From: Arbacia lixula
Taxonomy: Eukaryota; Echinodermata; Echinoidea; Arbacioida; Arbaciidae
Assembly: GCA_963669155.1 (NCBI GenBank)
Contig: OZ022576.1
Span: 11,925,434-11,989,433, forward strand
Length of the DNA: 64,000 bases
Reading direction: 5' to 3'
Part shown: piece by piece, positions 47,746-59,779 of the stretch
Layout: the number at the start of each line of letters is the position of its first letter
Position numbering within the stretch: position 1 is the stretch's first letter
The notes under the pieces: model-generated
Database searches by the model: none
The model's input: the letters and a program-made list of their open reading frames with translations, nothing else
What the model was told of the DNA's origin: nothing
Position numbers and translations under genes: made by a program

Positions 47746-48729
47746 CCTCTATATTCATATTCATGCCATCAAATGGGTGACTCATGGTTTTGCCTATATA
47801 ATGACAATTGTGTGGTTAAAAATCCCTCACATATGTATGAATGATTACAGACCTAGAGTTAGAAGACAGTTTCATGAAGTGTGAATAATTAACACCCATA
47901 CGCATGATGAGTCCCCTTTTCATTTGTAACACAGAATTTTATCAACACTTATAAGGATATGTATTTTTAGCTTCACAGCTTGACGGCAGAGAACTGAGCA
48001 TACACAAGTACATACACTTCCATACAATTTGGTGCATCAAATGCTGTAACTGATGTTGCCTGCTAGTTATATTTGATGACAATTTACAACATCTATGTAA
48101 TGTTCATGTTAATTGGAAACTACATTTTATTTGATTAAATGCAATCCAATCTATATACTCAACATAGAGTTCTAGTTTTGCCAACAGAAGTGTTATCAAA
48201 TATTTTGAAAGACATTAAGCAAATGAGTTCATGCATTCAATTAAAAATTTAGAGAAAAAACATCGCGTTTTGAAGATTTAAAACACATACATAATTAATC
48301 ACCTAAACTGATAGAGGACAGATATTGTAATTGAGATGGCAAGAAAGAATAATTCAAAACTCAAAGAGAAATAAACTAGACAAAGTCGAAACATTGTGTT
48401 ACAATATCCATGGCTGTCTCCTGTCATACCTCCCTTACCAGGACATGACATTTCTTATCAACAACAGATATAATCTCAATCTACAATCAATCTGACCTCT
48501 GGCAATCAAATCAATCATTGGAACATGCTATTGATAACCCATTTCAAGACTGAAGTACACCCTCCTACTCTCTCACACTAATCATTGGTGTACCAAGGTT
48601 GGAAACAAGGTTAATAGGAGCAGCTAATTGGTCTGAACACATTACCATGTGTCCTTTATATAGACATTCAAATACTACAAGTGACCCAGATCAAGCGTAA
48701 CTATGTGCGTGGGTAAGAATGGGCATACT
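47746..48729. other. Intronic sequence without features
   Basis: AT-rich; nothing recognised. Confidence 0.45.
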
Positions 48730-48820
48730 TTAACCCCTTGAGTGCCAGATAAATAGCTTCTCTGTGGGATTTATATGTATTGCTTGTGAAAAAAGGCACA
48801 TGTAGCAGACAACTGGTTAA
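48730..48820. repeat. Dispersed ~90-bp palindromic repeat, copy 6
   Basis: Starts TTAACCCCTTGAGTGCCAGA, contains TCTGTGGGATTTATATGTAT and ends AACTGGTTAA. Confidence 0.7.
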
Positions 48821-49540
48821 CAACAATATTACAGAGATATAAACACCACTTGATGGCTGAAGACTTCCATTTCCAACATACATTGTTCTAAATACGGAAC
48901 GTGAATGGACTATGAGGAAACAGATATTCCGTTATTGGTGACAGTGGCTTGAGGGGTTGGTACTCTATATCCTGCAGCAGGGATTCAGGGAGTGTCCCAT
49001 AACATGTCAACGGGTGACACCGATGGGGGGCATAGGTTACCCTCCTCCATCCCAGATCCCATCTTGTCAATGCATCTCACTGAACCAGTAACATATCATT
49101 TGAATATGGTACCTCATTCTGGCGTGTTTTGACCCAAAACAAGAACCGCCCCCTCCCAATGACATGAGCCCCACGCTTGAGATGGATTAGCAAATGTTGT
49201 TTGACAGGTTGAGACGATTTCAGGTATTAAGGCCCTTTGTAAGACAGCTTAAAGACACGTAATATGGAAGGCACAACCACCCTGCTCGCAAGAGAAAGAG
49301 AGGGAGAGAGGGAGGCAAAGAGAAAGTTAGAGAGAATCAAAAGGACAGAAAGAGAGAGATAGTCATAGGGTGAGCAGACATTTTGTCTGACATACATAGG
49401 GTCAACCATTCTTAATCATGTTTGAAATATATCTGCAATTTTGGTCAATTTGTATGGTAAAATTCTGCTTAGGACTCAACAAAAGTTCACCAGAATGTTG
49501 CTCCAGATCTAGATTGAAGACGGAAATTTGTTCTTTACAA

Positions 49541-50082
49541 GCGACTTAGCTCCAGGCTATACTAAAAAAGGGTCCTTAATCTTCTCATGAGGGATTAGGA
49601 TGAAGAAATTATCCTGCTGTTTCTGAGACATACTTTAACATTGTCCTCAGAGAGAAATTATCCCAAATTGGTCACACGACAGATCAGATGTAGATAACTG
49701 GGTTTAAAGGGACAGTTCACTTTCACAGAAGATTGTCCTCAATTCCTAGTGAAATGGAAAAACAAGATACTTGGATGAGAAAGAAGGCAGTGACAGAGAT
49801 AAACAAATTGGTTATTACCAAGAAGCTTAGGGCAGGGCTATACTAAAATAAAAGACCTAAATTTTCTGATGAAGGGATTATCCCACGCCCTTTCTAAGAC
49901 ATACTCCCACCATTATAACTCATTCTAAGGACGATTATTTCCCCTACGCAGGGTAATGTGCACATTGCCACATCGCTCCTGACAACAGATAACAACCACC
50001 ACGTTGTCCTCAGAAAGAAACCATGCCAAATTGGTCACATGATAGCTAATTTGGCTTAAAGGAACAGATCACTTTCATAGAG
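49541..50082. repeat. Two-copy segmental tandem duplication
   Basis: 49541-49730 and 49820-50082 share AGGCTATACTAAAA, CTTAATCTTCTGATGAGGGATTA, TTGTCCTCAGAGAGAAA, CCAAATTGGTCACA and TTAAAGGGACAGTTCACTTTCA in order. The second copy carries a ~100-bp insertion. Confidence 0.75.
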
Positions 50083-50944
50083 CATTTGTCTCAGTGAAAC
50101 AGAAAAATAGGAGATGCTGATAAGTGACAGGTTGAACAAAATTGGACAAGAAACAAAATGTCTGAATATGTGAAATTAGGAAATTTCGCATGTTATGATT
50201 GAAGAGGCCCTATATGGTTCAATATGGTGTGTATTATAAGGTACAGTTAATATGCAATGGATGGCACGAACCCACACAAAACCCCACCAAAAGTTATTGT
50301 ATTGCTTTATTTCAAATACAAGCAAAAATGAAGCATACAATAAATGAACAAAGACAGAACTGTGCTTTGAAAACTGGCATATTATGGGGAATTTTCTCAC
50401 AGATCAAAACTGAATAAAGGCAGATGTATGAAGCTATATCACCAAACTCGCAGAATGTATGCATTTTAAGTCCTCATATGATGAATAATTTTTCCATATT
50501 TTGTTAACACATCCAATATAGCCTCTGGCTGTGTAACATGCCTATTGTAAGAATGTGTAGTTGATTGAAATAATAAATGCAATAATTTGTAGAACAAAAT
50601 AGGACTGCAGCTATTATCTAAATCTGAGGAGAGGAGTGCAAGAATTGATACATTAATACCTGTATTTATTTATTGCAGCTCTCCCCTCCAACTCAGCCAC
50701 AAATGAAAATCTCACCTTACAGTCTCTAAAGATTTAAAATCTGTTTATAGGTCAAGTCACTGAAAGCAGACACCTCCCTTGGTGACGGAACTCTTTCACA
50801 CTTTCCCCATAATTTTCTACTCATTTTGAACTATTTGACCAATATGTCATCGCACAAATGTAACCATTCATCATTTCTTTCTATAGCCTGAGCAATAATA
50901 CATATACCTCTTTACTATGGACAAAACATTGGGAATTTTTTTTG

Positions 50945-51098
50945 AATTGTTGTGCTTGAATATTAATAATTATCTTTTTCTATTACAAAACTTTGATATT
51001 TAGAATTCTATATCACAACATTTTCTTAATTGTTGTGCTTGAATATTAATAACTAATTTTCTCTATTACTAAACTTTGATAATTAGAATTCGATATTA
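50945..51098. repeat. Two-copy tandem duplication, period about 82 bp
   Basis: AATTGTTGTGCTTGAATATT recurs 82 bp apart, followed by TATTACNAAACTTTGATA and TTAGAATTC in both copies. Confidence 0.9.
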
Positions 51099-51302
51099 CG
51101 TTTTCTGTCAGAACACACATCTATACATAACAGTTTTCCACACTGCATACAAGGAAAAGTCGTCCCATGATGCACCACACAGCCGCGTTCTGATTTTGTT
51201 TTCAGTCATGTCCGCATCCTGTCTAGTGTGCATAAGACTGGAAAGACTGAAAGCAGACATTACTGGAAACAAAATCTGAATGTCACTGGGCTGTGCATAT
51301 AA

Positions 51303-51814
51303 GGTGCGTCTTCAATAGCCCGATTAGACAAAATAGCGAGCTATTTTGCTGATCCGGGGAACCAGCATGAAGTTGCAATCGCGTCTTCATTAGCTCGAAA
51401 CTCGGGATACGTAAGCTCGAAACTCGGGATGCATAAATTATCCCGATGTTCGCACATGCGTAGTGTGCGACGGGAATAGGCCATGACCGCATGGCTTCGG
51501 TTGTGAGCTCGCATTCACGCACGTACAAAAACCTAACATAAACAATGCCTTGTGCGCGTTGATGCATGCCGAGGTCGGAAAATTTTCGGGCTAATGAAGA
51601 CGCTCTGAGCTAGCTCGAGCTATTTCGCGAACTAGCCCGAGTTAGCTCCATCTAGCCCAAGATTTCTTGGGAAATTTTCTCGACCAAATAGCTCGCTATT
51701 TTGCCTGATCTGGCTAATGAAGACGCAAATAGCTAGCTATTTCGTGATCTGGCTAGCTAACCCGATCAGAACAAGCTCGCTATTTCCCCCACATCGGGCT
51801 AATGAAGACGCCCC
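51303..51814. mobile_element. ~500-bp element with GCGTCTTCATTAGC inverted ends, copy 1
   Basis: Starts GGTGCGTCTTCAATAGCCCG and ends CGGGCTAATGAAGACGCCCC. The interior is a mosaic of palindromes (AGCTCGAGCTA, TAGCTAGCTATTT, AATAGCGAGCTATTT) with the end motif repeated inside in both orientations. It matches 59780-60273 in reverse orientation along its whole length. No transposase is encoded; a non-autonomous DNA transposon is likely. Confidence 0.9.
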
Positions 51815-53031
51815 TTTTGAGACAACTTCCCCTAAATGAAGTATGGAAAATCATTTTGAAGAGATTCTACAATGCCAAATTGATACTGATGGATCTTCAA
51901 TCAAAAAGCAAAAGTGCCAATAAAGATTTACAGTTGAATATACATCAGACGTGTTTGTTACAAGTTACCATCTAAGGGGGCTAAGGCACAATCTGATGAA
52001 ATAAAGAATGAGAATTAAAAAAGGAGGAAATCCCGCGGCTGAAACACACAAACAATGTGTCATCCAGACAAGATTTTAATCCCTAATTCATGACCTGACA
52101 GAGACATGCTTCTGGTTTAGAATGAGCCAGATTCTGGAGGCAGATAAGGAGCGGTGTAAGCATAACATCAGATCTGAGACCTATTTCTCCCAGGCTTTAC
52201 ATGTATAAATCAACAATACCAGTTCAAGAGAGAGTACCTTCCCGTAGATGTCTTTGGGCTACATTCAGAGTCCATGGTTTAATACATACTGCAGGAATGT
52301 ATGATCTATGAACCACAGTCGTTATGGATTGATATTTTCATTCAGGCCTCTGTCTGTTGAGGCTTTTATCAAATGGAACATTAGAGAAAAAGGATTGGAC
52401 CTCAATTCTTTTCAAGATGGAGCCCAGTTTTCATAACACTATGTATATATTTTCTTATTTTTCCTCTTCCCAAGCAGAGTGAGGTATAATGTTTTTGCTC
52501 TTCCACGACCATTTCACTAACATACAGGCATACATAATACATTCAACATTTTGCTCTTCAATGCCACTGTGCTGGTAGTTAATGCTGGTAGCATTGTCTG
52601 CATGATATTGCACGGTAAATTATTAAGTTGACATATTGATTTACTCAGCAGTATCACTGTCACATCTGACAAAGGGTTTACATTGATGAAAGCTGCAAAT
52701 GAATTCAATAAAAGCTACGTCAAACATGCAGTCCCTTTTCACAAGACTCAGGTATACAGGTACACACACATACATGCTTACACACATTATGCGAAAGTAC
52801 AAATGCAAAAACAAACCCATCATATGGTTAATATATAAGGTATATATACATATTTGAAAGCCTACAAGGTCACTACATTTATTACACCTTTCATTATCTT
52901 TTTAAGTGCACTATATGTCTCTCTGCTACAATGCACATCAGTCAGAATGCGTGAATAATGAATTACTCCTCCAACCAATTCCCCCAGCAGATAAATAATT
53001 CACGCATGGATTGACATATCAAGTACATACA
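51815..53031. other. Intronic sequence without features
   Basis: AT-rich; no repeat or exon supported. Confidence 0.45.
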
Positions 53032-53267
53032 CTACAGCTCAAAGGAATTGGCATAGGGAAATGGAAAGGGAAGAAAGGGAAGGAGCTGCAGTTTTAAACT
53101 GTGGTATATTTTGTCCAGTTCAGCATGAAACATGATGCTTTAGCATAAAACGCAATATGATTCATGCTGAACTGCACAAAATTAATATACCACGGTTTAA
53201 AACTGCCGCTCCTTCCCATTCTTCCCTTTCCATTTCCCTATGCCAATTCCTTTGAGCTGTATTGTAG
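53032..53267. mobile_element. Near-perfect 236-bp hairpin (MITE)
   Basis: The left arm, starting CTACAGCTCAAAGGAATTGG, is complementary to the right arm ending at 53267 along about 110 bp, with a few mismatches and a short apex near 53150. The right arm has a 3-5 bp insertion near its outer end. If transcribed as part of the intron it would form a long double-stranded RNA. Confidence 0.9.
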
Positions 53268-54335
53268 CTTCTGTCTGGCTTTCCACATAATGATCTACGT
53301 TACTATGACAACCACTTCAGCCGCAGCAGGAACTTGCTCTTACACCACGATGATAATGATACCACAGAATTCAACAATTCATGGCTGGTTTTTCCCTGAA
53401 TGTTCTTCCACCCATACTGCTTGATTTCCTCTTCCCTTCCCGTGGGTATCCAAATGAATGTTACACATTGGAAAAGAAGAATACTGAAATTTCATACACA
53501 TGACAAAAATATGAATGCATGCTTGCTTTCTTCTTGCTTTCCTCAGGAAACCGAAATGTATGTTACATAAATAAAAAGCCAAATATTGATATTTCATGTA
53601 ATATAAATTACAAAGATATTAATGTTTGGGTCATTTCATATACTAACCGTCCAATTTGGGACATTTCCGGTGTCCTCTTTACACAAGGAATTCTTAGATA
53701 TTTAGGTTATTATCTTAGGTAAGGATACTATAATTACAAAGCATCTTCCTCCAGATGACCCAAAATACGTTGCCTTGCAAAGGAAGACAAAATGTAAAGG
53801 CTAATATCCTAACATAGCAAAGACAGCGGACATAGCTCAGAGTTTCTCACTTAGAGAGGACACCTAATATGTCTCAAACTGGCCTCCTAACGTATGGAAT
53901 CACCTGTATGTGAAAATGAACAGTATGTGAATGGGAAAGGATGAAGTTCAAAAGGTAATCAAAACTGATGGACAAAACTACTACAATTTCATAGATAAGG
54001 AGGTAATATGGAAGTGAAGAACACATATAGGGACCTAGCTGACTGCCATGTAGATAAGAGGTTCACGCACCAGTTACGCTCTGTTCATCAAATCTCCTGG
54101 CAGAAACAGACCATGAAGAGAGAGCAAAGTAGATTGGTTTGAGGAGTAACCAAGAGAGTGATCTATCATTACCGGTCTGCACACGAAGATTATCTTTCAT
54201 AACGAAGCGGGGCAGTCCATACTGATGCCCCGTTCATATCAGAGCTATGTCCGCACCTAAAGCAGGTCTGAGTTACTGAAGCTATGAAAGGCTTGATACG
54301 TATATACCATCTCAAATCTTATCAGTACTAATTAG
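53268..54335. other. Intronic sequence without features
   Basis: No gene supported. A solitary CCCCGTTCATAT motif at about 54228 resembles the end of the neighbouring element. Confidence 0.45.
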
Positions 54336-54790
54336 CCCCGTTCATATACCATATACCGCTATTATTACCGATGCACATCGGTAAGCAAGTTTCCAGCGAG
54401 CCGCAAAAGCACCGTTCATATACACCCCAAAAGCCGTAATGTTGCGGTGTTTTGGACAGCTGGACTCTCTCCAAACCAATGGTGACATGCTCCGCTCAGC
54501 CATACGAGCGGTAGGATTAGCGACCAACAGGCCAGAGCGCGATGCTAAAGGCGCAACATTTACACCTATTTTGTGGACGCAGTTTATAAGATTCGCTTAC
54601 CGCAATATTGCGGTATTATTACTAGGTCTCGATCCGCGAAAAAGCCGCAAAATAAGCGCAAAAAAGGAGGAAGCAAATACCGCATTATTTGAGCGATTCC
54701 CGTTCATATACGCAGCTATCGGTAATGCATCGGCAAAATTGCCGCAGATGTTGCGCCTTTTTCACGGATAGGCGGTGTATATGAACGGGG
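54336..54790. mobile_element. 455-bp element with CCCCGTTCATATA inverted ends
   Basis: Starts CCCCGTTCATATACCATATA and ends GGTGTATATGAACGGGG. Internally it has further ACCGTTCATATACACC and CCCGTTCATATACGC motifs plus GCCGCAA/TTGCGGC and CCGCAATATTGCGG palindromes, giving higher CG content than the intron. The 110-codon frame inside is a by-product. Non-autonomous DNA transposon likely. Confidence 0.85.
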
Positions 54791-55379
54791 TTCATGAGAG
54801 CAGACCCATACCTGATCCAAGGCCCTGTGTTGTAACTAATTGCGATTGTTCACGACTGGAGGGATTGGATCAATTTGAGCCAATCACAACTCTTTATAAG
54901 ACACAGCCAGGTGCGGTTCAATGTAAATATCCTGGAAAGCTAATGAGATATTGAGTCAGTGTGCTACTTCAGTGGTCACTTGTGTTCCTGTGACCCTCCC
55001 CCCCCCCCCCCTCTCTAGTGCTCATCTCACCACCGTTGCATAGCTGGATTGCAAGCACCCCAAAGGAAGCTTTGCTCTTTGGAAAACAACAGGGTATTAA
55101 GGCTTCATTCATAACCATGGCAACAAGCCTATACTGAAATTCATGGATATCCAGTGCAAAAATCTAGATGTACAGTGCTCTCCCCCACAGCGATGTCAAA
55201 CTACTTGACTGATTTGTCTACCGACGTTATTTGATCTTGAATTTGAGCTTGATGTGAAAGGGGTGTTAGGCTCACAGGGGCTAGGATAGAGTCAAGATGA
55301 CAGGCTGAAGGTGAGAAGAGAGGCACGTGAGCTTACCACCAACCAGACCATGAAAGCCTCTAAAGCCTGGGATGCCATT
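54791..55379. other. Intronic sequence with poly-C run and a doubtful microexon
   Basis: Poly-C at about 54997-55011. On the minus strand a 30-nt segment near 55366-55337 (ALEAFMVWLV) lies between TCCCAG and GTAAGC and could be a microexon, but it has no pyrimidine tract. Confidence 0.3.
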
Positions 55380-56560
55380 ACCATTGATTCAGCCCTTGCT
55401 TGCCTAACTCCCTCCTAACAACTCCTCTCTCTCACCTCCTCTCCGCTAATGCATCCAGACACAGATACTCTATCCCTGCTTCACCTACCAAGGATTGGCC
55501 CAGATTCATCCAACCCCTCCCCTCCCCTATTGCCAGTCCCCACCCCCATCACCCCATACCCCACTTTCCTTGCATACTGGATTTGCAGGGGTTGATGCCC
55601 CATCCCCCTTCCATCTCCCTCCCACCAATCAGCCTCCCCCCCCCCCCTCTCACTCTTACCTGACTCAAGACTCTCTCAGAAATTTGAAGACTAATTCTCA
55701 ACCCATCAATCCTAATACAGATCCTTGCTTTCCCTTCTCTATCACCAATACACAACCTATTCCGTTTACTGTTACCCCAGAATGTCCAATTACTAACGTC
55801 TACCTTCACCCCATCCTCCACCTAACTCCATACTTAATCATAAGAGTACACATTAATTCCCAAGTCAATACAACAAAGCTTCCACTTCCCTCAAGATTCT
55901 CTTAATCTTGGCTCCAATTATGCACCTAAGGAATGGGGACATACTAAACAATATGCCGTGTGAACATGGTTAAGATCAAGTCCATAATTTCCACTACATC
56001 CCCTTCCTAACCGCAATATCCCAGCCTCTCCTCTCTTCCCCAACCTAATTCCATACACCATCATTAAATTCTAGACTCCCAATCCATCAAAACCAATATA
56101 TTAATGTAAATATGATTTTGTCTCTCATTTGCTAACGCATTTAGCCTCCAAATACAGTACATGCCATTTTCACATCCCATAAATTTGCCCATCACTCTCC
56201 CCTTCCCCTGCTCCTCTTTCTCTTTAATACCTCAACCTACTTCATCATAAATCATCAGTTGCGGACTTATCCCCCCCCCCCAACTCATAAATCTAAATAC
56301 ATTAATTTCGCTTTCTGAAGACATCCTCTTAATCTCTGTCCCAATAATGCATCTAGGCAACGGGAGGCAACCACTTTACACCATCTTCACCTACACCCCC
56401 ACCTCCTTTGCACCCCCTGCCATCGCACCTCGCCCCTCCCACCCCCTCCTAAAGCCGCACTCCATCATAACATTGGAGACTAATTCCCAACTCATCAATC
56501 TCAATATATAACTTTATTTTTTCGAGAGGTCCTCTTACAAGCAAACATTATTGCATGGCA
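55380..56560 (+). repeat. Degenerate C/pyrimidine-rich tandem family
   Basis: Repeated themes recur about every 200-450 bp: GCTAATGCATCCAGAC versus GCTAACGCATTTAGCC; TTCTCTTAATCTTGGCTCCAAT versus CTCTTAATCTCTGTCCCAAT, followed by ATGCACCTAAG or ATGCATCTAGG; and CCCAACTCATCAATCT. C runs at about 55638 and 56270. Apparent Pro-rich frames follow from this composition. Confidence 0.65.
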
Positions 56561-57177
56561 AACATTAATCAATCTCTCTGGTCCTTCAGACAAAGTACTC
56601 CTTCAAGAAATATAATGATCTATTGGGAACTGTCTTCAGAATATGGCTGAATATCCTCCTTAGGCTAAAATAAAACCTACACAAATATTGGAACAAAAAT
56701 TAGGAATAGAGAGTCAACAAATATATTTGTCTCCACATTAGGATAATAACTTACAGATTTTGAGAGAGCATTGTTATTTGATCATAACAGAAAAAGTAAG
56801 TTGCTTCAATTTTTAAAGAAAGGAAGGATTTCTATCTGTTATTAAAAGTGATCACCTGAAACTTCTATATAAAAAGCTTTCGTTCCTACCTTTCAATATG
56901 TGTCCTTGAAGCCCAGCAGCAATGACATTGTTGTGACGCTTTCCTTTCAAAGTGTATCATACCCTTACAAGCACAATAACTCAGTTTGCAACAAGAAATG
57001 TCACTGCAAGTATAAACCTCCCAGAAATATCTACAGTAAATCTGATTGTTGCTCATATAAATACGTATTGTACAAAAGCCTTTTCCAAAATCATAATATT
57101 TTGGGGGACAGAGTCCATATATGCTGCTGCACTGAGACTGAGAGCAACCTTTCAGAAGCTCACAAGAGGTGAGGGAA

Positions 57178-57253
57178 AAATAAAATTAAAGTGAGTGGAG
57201 AGAGATCCAGCAAGCAATCTAGAAGAAGGGAAGAAAGTGATAGGGGGAGAGAG

Positions 57254-57284
<31 letters not shown>

Positions 57285-57470
57285 GGGAGAGAGAAAGAGA
57301 GCGAGAAAAAGAGAGTGAGAGACAGAGAGCGAGATAGAGAGAAAGAGAGGGAATGAAAGAGAAAGAGAGAGGGGGCGAGCGAGAGAGAGAGTAAATAATA
57401 GACACACAGGTCGACAGACAGACAGACAGAGGTAGTCAGGCAGACAGAGAGAAAGGGGTCGTGCTACCTA
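57178..57470 (+). repeat. Purine microsatellite with poly-G
   Basis: (GA)n with a G run at about 57273-57286, then GAGC/GAAA mixtures and a short (ACAG)n. Confidence 0.9.
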
Positions 57471-57659
57471 CATTCCCAAGTTCTGAGTCACTCTACTCCC
57501 ATGTTGCTGGGGACTTCTGATGTGATTGTCAATCATCCCACCCACCAACCTGCTGATGGATACGTCTGAAGAATCGCTTCAATTCTAATCAGAGTTTCAT
57601 GAATGCGCCTTAATCAAAAATATTCATCTCTTTGGACCATGTGCTCAAGTGGCATTCCC

Positions 57660-57747
57660 TGTCCCAGCATGCACCAGTGATGCATTCTTTGAACTAATAT
57701 ACAGTAAGCCCATAGAACAGCGTTTTGCATGGCAAGCAAAGGGTTAA
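57660..57747. repeat. Dispersed ~90-bp palindromic repeat, copy 7 (decayed)
   Basis: The right end GGCAAGCAAAGGGTTAA and the internal AAGCCCATAGAACAG match other copies. The left end is poorly preserved. Confidence 0.5.
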
Positions 57748-58507
57748 TACATATACAAACAGGATGCCTCCACCACTCATGTAATCAGATCCTTCATGAC
57801 GAATGCATGCTGAATCTATTTTCTGATCTCTCTGGATTCTCACATGTCTTCCCACAGACAATTGCATAATGGCTTAATACAATCAATGACGGATCAAGGA
57901 GAGATTACAGGATTAAGCTACATGTAGATAGCAACATTCCTGATCTGCAAGCTTCCACGCAAGGCCACATCGCTGCGTCATCTTTTAAAACATTCCTCCA
58001 AATAATGTCCTATCTTCTTATGAGATCATGAGGGAAAGTCATGAAGCGTTGCTTCCCTTTATATTTTTCCCACATTTAATCACTAATAGGCTTTTTTTAA
58101 GAAACCATAAAAGTATTATATCCCTCTTATAATTTGTCCTTTGATATAAGTACTATTTCAACGAATACATTAAATTTAGATGACTCAAAATTACCCCTGT
58201 AAAAGCTTAATTAAATCACTGCCAATCCATCACAGTATATATATAGAAGTAACTTTCCCTAGAGTACTACAAGCCAAACATGCCTTCCCACTTAAAATGT
58301 ATTTATGAAAGCTATTTTCAACACTGCTCAAACTAATTTTGCTAATCCTACAATGAAAGCCCAGCCTTCACGATGCTTGTAACAATTAAATAAAGCCCGA
58401 TATAGATTTCTGGAACTGCCACTTCTATCAAGAACCACTGATTCATCACAAAAGAAATGTAGCTTGGGACAATGTTTATGTAAATATCTGATGTACAATC
58501 GTGGTGT

Positions 58508-58672
58508 GGAGGTGCTCTCCCATATGTTGTGTAAAGAATAATTCCATAAAGTGCTTTTTTCTGTTTTTGACAACGGAATACATATATTTTTTTCACACAG
58601 GTATGTGTCTGAAAACAGAAAAAAAGCAATTTATGGAATTATTCTTGACACAACATATGGGAGAGCACCTCC
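58508..58672. repeat. Hairpin with 60-bp arms
   Basis: 58508-58567 (GGAGGTGCTCTCCCATATGT...) is complementary to 58612-58672 with only a handful of mismatches, leaving a 44-nt loop. It resembles a short MITE and could fold as an RNA hairpin in the intron. The open frames on both strands here come from the palindrome. Confidence 0.9.
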
Positions 58673-59224
58673 CATGTGACATCACAAAATTGACATTTTC
58701 AATGATTATAACTTTCTTTAATATCCTTTGACAGATTTTTGTCCAACATTCACTTATATGTTTCTTTCATGTTTCTGCTTGTACTGAAACCAACTTATCT
58801 TCAGGGTGAACAATCCCTTAAATGCGGATTAATCTAATTGAATTGAACTGAATAATGTATGGAGTCTTGCTGCATTACTCTCCACCTAGATTCCAGGCCA
58901 TGGGGTGAGATCCGTTTCTATCCAGCACTCTACTGCAACCACAAGTAAGTCTCCGAGAGGGTAAGAGCGAAGATGGAATAAGCCGACACTAAGTGTCTGG
59001 ATTTAGTTGCGGTTGTAGCAGCGCATCAAAAAGAAAAAGACGATGCTAAAAATAATTTTCGGGGCAATTTTTCAAGCCTGGACAATGTAATAAAATGAAC
59101 AGCCTGAACTACTCTTTATTTTGCATTATACCCTACAATGGAAAACAGTACTTTTCAGACTTCTGTTTTTCATTGAAGTTCATTGTTGCATTGTGGGAGT
59201 GAAATAATCCTGAACCCCCCTCCT

Positions 59225-59710
59225 CGTAATGTTTTGACTGCTCCACAACCTTAGAACCCTAGCTACTCTACTATTTGAGGAAGCATTTGATATGAGCATG
59301 CTAAAATAGCCTGGGCATAGCTTTGTTCTTTCTCACCATATGGCAGAAGGGAGGGGACAGGGAGGGAGGGGGTGGGTTGGGGGGGGGGGAGGAGGGAATG
59401 TAATGTTTTTACTGCTACACAAACTTAGAACCCTAGCTACTCTACTATTTGAGGAAGCATTTGATATGAACATACTAAAAGTGCCTGGGCATAGCTTTGT
59501 TCTTTCTCACCCTACGGTAAGGGAGGGGAGGGGATGGGGGAAGGGAGGGGGAGGGGAGGGGGGATGTAATGTTTTTACTGCTCCACAACCTAAGAACCCT
59601 AGCTACTGTATTATTTGAGGAAGCATTTGATGTAAACATAACACAAGTGCCTGTTGGGCATAGCTTTGTTCTTCCTCACCCTAAAGAAGGGGGGATGGGT
59701 TGGAGGTGGG
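59225..59710. repeat. Three-copy tandem array, period about 170 bp
   Basis: GTAATGTTTTTACTGCTCCAC starts units at about 59227, 59401 and 59566. Each continues AGAACCCTAGCTACTCTACT, GAGGAAGCATTTGATATGA, GGGCATAGCTTTGTTCTT and then a variable G-rich tract (up to about 18 G). Confidence 0.9.
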
Positions 59711-59779
59711 GGAGAGAGAGGGGAGTTCAGGTTGATGAGGGAATGTAGACTATTTGCTGTTCTTCCTCCAGGCAGACAA

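Noticed and set aside
54342..54771. Frames of 61 and 110 codons that looked like a small gene
   Set aside because: Wholly inside the CCCCGTTCATATA element and shaped by its palindromes; no conserved motif.
55400..55905. Pro-rich protein frames
   Set aside because: Low-complexity translation of a C-rich tandem repeat.
58328..58731. Three overlapping frames of 76-93 codons
   Set aside because: They arise from the 60-bp inverted repeat and its flanks.
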